Positions 14,185-16,750 of a DNA stretch of 16,750 bases are shown here, piece after piece. Location of the stretch: the NCBI GenBank assembly GCA_003533405.1, contig DQDL01000111.1, positions 1 through 16,750 of the forward strand, read 5' to 3'. Source of the DNA: Clostridiales bacterium. GTDB taxonomy: Bacteria > Bacillota > Clostridia > Oscillospirales > Oscillospiraceae. The translations under genes were made by a program, and so were the position numbers. The stretch's first letter is position 1. Each line of letters starts with the position of its first letter. The notes under the pieces are model-generated. The model did not search any database, was not told the origin of the DNA, and saw only the letters and a program-made list of their open reading frames with translations.

Positions 14185-15870
14185 ATGCTTACACAGCTGC
14201 ATATAGAAAACATAGCGGTTATTGAAAAAGCGGATATTGAGTTTCGTAAGGGGCTGACGGTGCTCACCGGCGAGACCGGCGCAGGCAAGTCGATAATCGT
14301 CGACTCACTCGGTGCCGTACTCGGCGCAAGAACGAGCCGTGAGCTCGTGCGAACGGGTGCAGATAAGGGCATTGTTACGGCGGTGTTTGAGTCGCACAAT
14401 GCCGACAAATGGCTTGCGGATAATGACATTGACCTCGAGGACGAGATAATCATACAGCGCAGGATAAGCGCAGAGGGCAAAAACAGCTGCCGTGTGTGCG
14501 GTGTTCCCGTGTCCGTTTCGCAGCTGCGTGAGCTTGGCGTGCTGCTTTTGGATATCCACGGTCAAAACGACGGCAGACAGCTTATGGATGAGGCAAATCA
14601 CCTTGCGTATCTCGACGGCTACGGTGATTACGGCGAAACTATCGAGCGTTTTAAGGCAGCCTACGCCGATTATAGGGCGTGCAAAAAGGAGATACAGCGC
14701 CTTTCAATGGATGAGATTGAGAAGGAACGCATGGCCGACAGTCTCCAATATCAGATAGACGAGCTTGAAAAAGCGCAGCTCAAGGTCGGCGAGGAGGACG
14801 AACTCACGGCAAAGCGTGATCTTCTGAGAAATTCAGAGAAGCTGACGGAAGCACTCAACGGTGCGTACAACGCCTTGTATGCCGCCGACCAGAACGCCCA
14901 GTCGCTCACGGACGAAGCATCCGCACTCATCGGTAGGGCAGCGGTCATAGCCGACGATTTGAGGGAGACTGCCGACATAATCGAAAATGCGTCCTCACTG
15001 CTGTTTGACGCATCCGAACGCATAAGGGACTTCAGAGACAGTCTTGAATTTTCACCTGAGGAATACGATAATATCGAAAGCCGACTGTCACTGCTCAAAA
15101 AGCTGCGCCGTAAGTATAATATGGACGAGGAAGCTATGCTTGCCCACCTCAATGACTGCCGCATGAGGCTTTCTGAGCTTGAGTATGCGGGCGATATGCT
15201 CATTAAGCTCAATAAGCAGCTTGAAAAGCATATTGCAAATTGCAAGAAAATCGCCGCAGAGCTTACCGAAAAGCGTCGTGCGACTGCTGAAAGCCTTGAA
15301 AAACGCATCGTGGGCGAGCTTAAGGATCTGAGCATGCCGTCTGTCCGCTTCTCGGTATCCGTTGAGCCGATGGAAAGCGACACGGGCTTTGACGCAACCG
15401 GCGCAGACAATGTGAAATTCCTCATCTCTGCAAACGCCGGTGAAGCGCTCGGCAGGATATCGAAGATAGCCTCCGGCGGTGAGCTGAGCAGGATAATGCT
15501 TGCCATGAAAACGGTGTTTTCCAAAAACGACCCCATTGAGACCATGGTCTTTGACGAAATTGACACCGGTGTTTCCGGTATAGCCGCCCAGCGTGTCGGC
15601 GAGAAAATGTCCGACCTCTCGCGCGGCAAGCAGGTTTTGTGTATTACCCATCTTCCGCAGATTGCGGCAATCGCCGATAATCACGACCTAATCGAGAAAA
15701 CCGAGCGCAACGGCAGAACATACACCGAAGTGCGGGAGCTTGACCGAAAGGGGAGAGCGCTTGAGCTTGCGAGGATGCACGGCGGCGACAATATCTCGGA
15801 GCTTACGCTTGCAAGCGCCGAGGAGCAGCTGCTCGCAGCGGATAAATATAGGTTGACAAGGAATAATTAA
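14185..15870 (+). CDS. recN: DNA repair protein RecN
   Basis: This 561-residue SMC-like ATPase acts early at double-strand breaks, helping to hold and tether DNA ends. The N-terminal half-nucleotidase has Walker A G-E-T-G-A-G-K-S at 29-36 and the RecN-specific D-I-H-G-Q-N-D around 124-130. A long central coiled coil follows (about 150-370). The C-terminal half has the ABC signature A-S-G-G-E-L-S at 429-435, Walker B M-V-F-D-E-I-D-T-G around 454-462 and I-T-H-L-P-Q-I-A. Length matches the family. AGAGGA precedes the ATG, 13 bp after argR. Its last codons contain the -35 element of the downstream tyrosine T-box promoter, and no terminator is seen between them. Confidence 0.97.
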   Translation: MLTQLHIENIAVIEKADIEFRKGLTVLTGETGAGKSIIVDSLGAVLGARTSRELVRTGADKGIVTAVFESHNADKWLADNDIDLEDEIIIQRRISAEGKNSCRVCGVPVSVSQLRELGVLLLDIHGQNDGRQLMDEANHLAYLDGYGDYGETIERFKAAYADYRACKKEIQRLSMDEIEKERMADSLQYQIDELEKAQLKVGEEDELTAKRDLLRNSEKLTEALNGAYNALYAADQNAQSLTDEASALIGRAAVIADDLRETADIIENASSLLFDASERIRDFRDSLEFSPEEYDNIESRLSLLKKLRRKYNMDEEAMLAHLNDCRMRLSELEYAGDMLIKLNKQLEKHIANCKKIAAELTEKRRATAESLEKRIVGELKDLSMPSVRFSVSVEPMESDTGFDATGADNVKFLISANAGEALGRISKIASGGELSRIMLAMKTVFSKNDPIETMVFDEIDTGVSGIAAQRVGEKMSDLSRGKQVLCITHLPQIAAIADNHDLIEKTERNGRTYTEVRELDRKGRALELARMHGGDNISELTLASAEEQLLAADKYRLTRNN

Positions 15871-15881
15871 TTTTGTATAAT
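15853..15881 (+). promoter_or_regulatory. Consensus sigma-A promoter for the tyrS operon
   Basis: TTGACA (15853-15858) and TATAAT (15876-15881) are separated by exactly 17 bp, a perfect match to the vegetative consensus. The -35 lies in the recN coding sequence, where TTG-ACA encodes Leu-Thr near its C terminus. The recN stop (15868-15870) is in the spacer. Transcription should begin near 15888, just ahead of the T-box stem I. Confidence 0.93.
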
Positions 15882-15887
15882 CGTGCA

Positions 15888-16145
15888 GGTAAACGCAAGG
15901 AAGAGCACAAGTAGGTTTGATCATGCTGCACAGAGAGACCCTGTTTGCTGAAAAGGGGAGAGCAGGTCAGACTGAATACGGCTTGGAGCGGCACACCGAA
16001 ATTTTAGTAGGCTGTGACGGGATGCGCCCGATACTGCGCTTGAGTTTCAAACTCACCGAGACCGGCTTTGTGAGGAGCCGGTGCATAGAGGTGGTACCGC
16101 GTTAATTCGCCCTCTGTCTTTTGGACAGAGGGCTTTATTTTTTTG
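15888..16145 (+). ncRNA. Tyrosine-specific T-box riboswitch leader
   Basis: This leader senses uncharged tRNA-Tyr. In stem I the lower helix is CAAG (15908-15911) with CTTG (15982-15985), and the upper helix is TTTGATC (15916-15922) with GGTCAGA (15965-15971). The internal loop between them has AGTA opposite GAA (15974-15976), a loop-E arrangement, directly followed by specifier TAC (15977-15979), the tyrosine codon. A distal CAGAGAG and GCTGAAA region fits conserved stem I motifs. Stem III is ACCGGCT (16061-16067) with AGCCGGT (16076-16082). The T-box core GAGGTGGTACCGCG (16088-16101) contains UGGU (16092-16095), complementary to the ACCA end of a tRNA with discriminator A, as expected for tRNA-Tyr. 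Antiterminator pairings are AGAGG (16087-16091) with CCTCT (16111-16115) and GCG with CGC. A short open frame at 15917-16105 within it is not a gene. Confidence 0.96.
16109..16144 (+). terminator. T-box terminator competing with the antiterminator
   Basis: A 10-bp perfect stem (GCCCTCTGTC at 16109-16118 with GACAGAGGGC at 16124-16133) has a five-base loop and a T-rich tail (16134-16144). Its left arm includes CCTCT, the same bases used by the antiterminator, so the two structures are exclusive. It may also stop read-through from the recN operon. Confidence 0.95.
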
Positions 16146-16157
16146 GAGGCTAGAAAA

Positions 16158-16550
16158 ATGAGCGTAAAAGATAAAGCTTTGGAGTATCATCTGAACGGCT
16201 ATAACTGTGCACAGTCGGTTTTGGCTGCGTGCCGTGATTATTATGATATCGATGAAAAGACGGCGCTTGCCATTTCCGCAGGCTTCGGCGGCGGTGTCCG
16301 CAGCGGCGAGATATGCGGAGCAATTTCCGGTGCTGTCATGGCGGCCGGTCTTGCCTGCCCGTTTAATGACGCACAGGATACCGAGGCAAAAAAGAAGATA
16401 GCTGCCATTGCAAGCAAAAGCGTCAACATCGTCCGTGACAAATACGGCTGTGTCCGCTGCATTGACCTCAAGAGAAGCGGCGTGAGCTGCCCCGAGATAA
16501 TCGGATTTATGGCCGAGACTGCCGAAAAAATTATCAAAGAGAATAAATAA
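16158..16550 (+). CDS. C_GCAxxG_C_C family protein
   Basis: This 130-residue soluble protein has seven cysteines (17, 25, 53, 67, 98, 101, 111). The family pattern is visible: N-C-A-Q-S-V at residues 16-21, a glycine-rich G-F-G-G-G-V-R-S-G-E-I-C-G-A-I-S-G at 42-58, then C-V-R-C at 98-101 and S-C-P-E-I near 110-114. The conserved cysteines suggest metal or redox chemistry, but the biochemical role of these small proteins is not established. No signal peptide is present, so it is probably cytoplasmic. The ATG at 16158 has GGAGG at 16145-16149, right after the T-box terminator; an in-frame ATG at 16143 overlaps that site and was rejected. As the first gene after the tyrosine T-box, it should be induced with tyrS when charged tRNA-Tyr is scarce. 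Confidence 0.88.
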   Translation: MSVKDKALEYHLNGYNCAQSVLAACRDYYDIDEKTALAISAGFGGGVRSGEICGAISGAVMAAGLACPFNDAQDTEAKKKIAAIASKSVNIVRDKYGCVRCIDLKRSGVSCPEIIGFMAETAEKIIKENK

Positions 16551-16564
16551 TAAGGAGAGAATAA

Positions 16565-16750
16565 ATGAACATTTACGAAGAACTCGTTGCCAGAGGACTT
16601 ATCGCTCAGGTAACAAACGAAGAAGAAATTAAGGAAATGATAAATAATGGCAAAGCCACCTTCTACATCGGCTTTGACTGCACCGCAGACTCCCTGCATG
16701 TCGGCCATTTCATGGCGCTGTGCCTTATGAAGCGCCTGCAGATGGCGGGC
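16565..16750 (+). CDS. tyrS: Tyrosyl-tRNA synthetase, N-terminal part (cut by window end)
   Basis: The first 62 residues of a class I tyrosyl-tRNA synthetase charge tRNA-Tyr with tyrosine. The opening M-N-I-Y-E-E-L-V-A-R-G-L-I-A-Q is typical. The substrate pocket and HIGH-like motif appear in F-Y-I-G-F-D-C-T-A-D-S-L-H-V-G-H at residues 33-48, with H-V-G-H at 45-48. The ATG has AAGGAG seven bases upstream, 14 bp after the preceding gene. The rest lies beyond the window. The T-box specifier TAC upstream independently supports this identity. Confidence 0.96.
   Translation, partial: MNIYEELVARGLIAQVTNEEEIKEMINNGKATFYIGFDCTADSLHVGHFMALCLMKRLQMAG

Noticed and set aside
13596..14480. 294-codon minus-strand open frame across nadK, argR and recN
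   Set aside because: It is antisense to three clear genes and its sequence shows no recognisable domain.
14751..15629. 292-codon minus-strand open frame
   Set aside because: It is antisense to recN and very rich in serine, the usual shadow of a coding strand rich in charged codons; there is no ribosome binding site or family resemblance.
15917..16105. 62-codon open frame as a possible leader peptide
   Set aside because: It lies within the folded T-box RNA, crosses the specifier loop and antiterminator, and has no Shine-Dalgarno; the RNA structure explains the sequence.
1..16750. CRISPR array, insertion sequence, prophage or tRNA genes
   Set aside because: No regularly spaced repeats, transposase or integrase frames, terminal inverted repeats around genes, or cloverleaf sequences were seen on either strand.

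Overview
The window looks like chromosome of an endospore-forming member of the Clostridia, probably Oscillospiraceae/Ruminococcaceae-like. This rests on a complete spoIIIA cluster, the Firmicutes order nusB-xseA-xseB-ispA-dxs-tlyA-nadK-argR-recN, a tyrosine T-box leader, strong AGGAGG-type ribosome binding sites, and moderate G+C with frequent ATA isoleucine codons. The genus cannot be named from the sequence alone. No rRNA, tRNA, insertion sequence, prophage or CRISPR array is visible.

Region 1 (1-2261, minus strand): an envelope O-acylation cassette. A polytopic MBOAT acyltransferase of the AlgI/DltB type is followed 10 bp later by an SGNH-fold lipoprotein. A third reading frame begins with a TTG codon and strong Shine-Dalgarno at position 33 and leaves the window. 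Such pairs typically move acyl groups across the membrane and place them on a cell-surface polymer; the substrate is unknown here.

Region 2 (2419-6837, plus strand): the full spoIIIAA-AB-AC-AD-AE-AF-AG-AH operon. It encodes the mother-cell half of the SpoIIIA-SpoIIQ channel between mother cell and forespore. Genes overlap or nearly touch, so translation is probably coupled. SpoIIIAG is unusually short and appears to lack the beta-triangle insertion of its ring-building motif. A long perfect hairpin that overlaps the spoIIIAH stop codon ends the operon.

Region 3 (6886-10141): an extended -10 promoter, an Asp23-family gene, nusB, xseA, xseB and ispA (transcription antitermination, exonuclease VII, farnesyl diphosphate synthesis), closed by an inverted repeat that may be a terminator.

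Region 4 (10199-15870): dxs (TTG start), tlyA (GTG start), nadK, argR and recN, mostly overlapping or closely spaced. They cover isoprenoid precursor synthesis, an S4/FtsJ methyltransferase, NADP supply, arginine-responsive regulation and double-strand break repair.

Region 5 (15853-16750): a consensus sigma-A promoter inside the 3' end of recN drives a tyrosine-specific T-box leader whose specifier loop, antiterminator and terminator can be folded by eye. The first gene under its control is not tyrS but a small cysteine-rich C_GCAxxG_C_C family protein; tyrS follows and is cut by the window end.

Most of this is recognisable Firmicutes biology. The points most worth a second look are the minimal SpoIIIAG, the cysteine-rich gene inside the tyrosine T-box operon, and the promoter embedded in recN.
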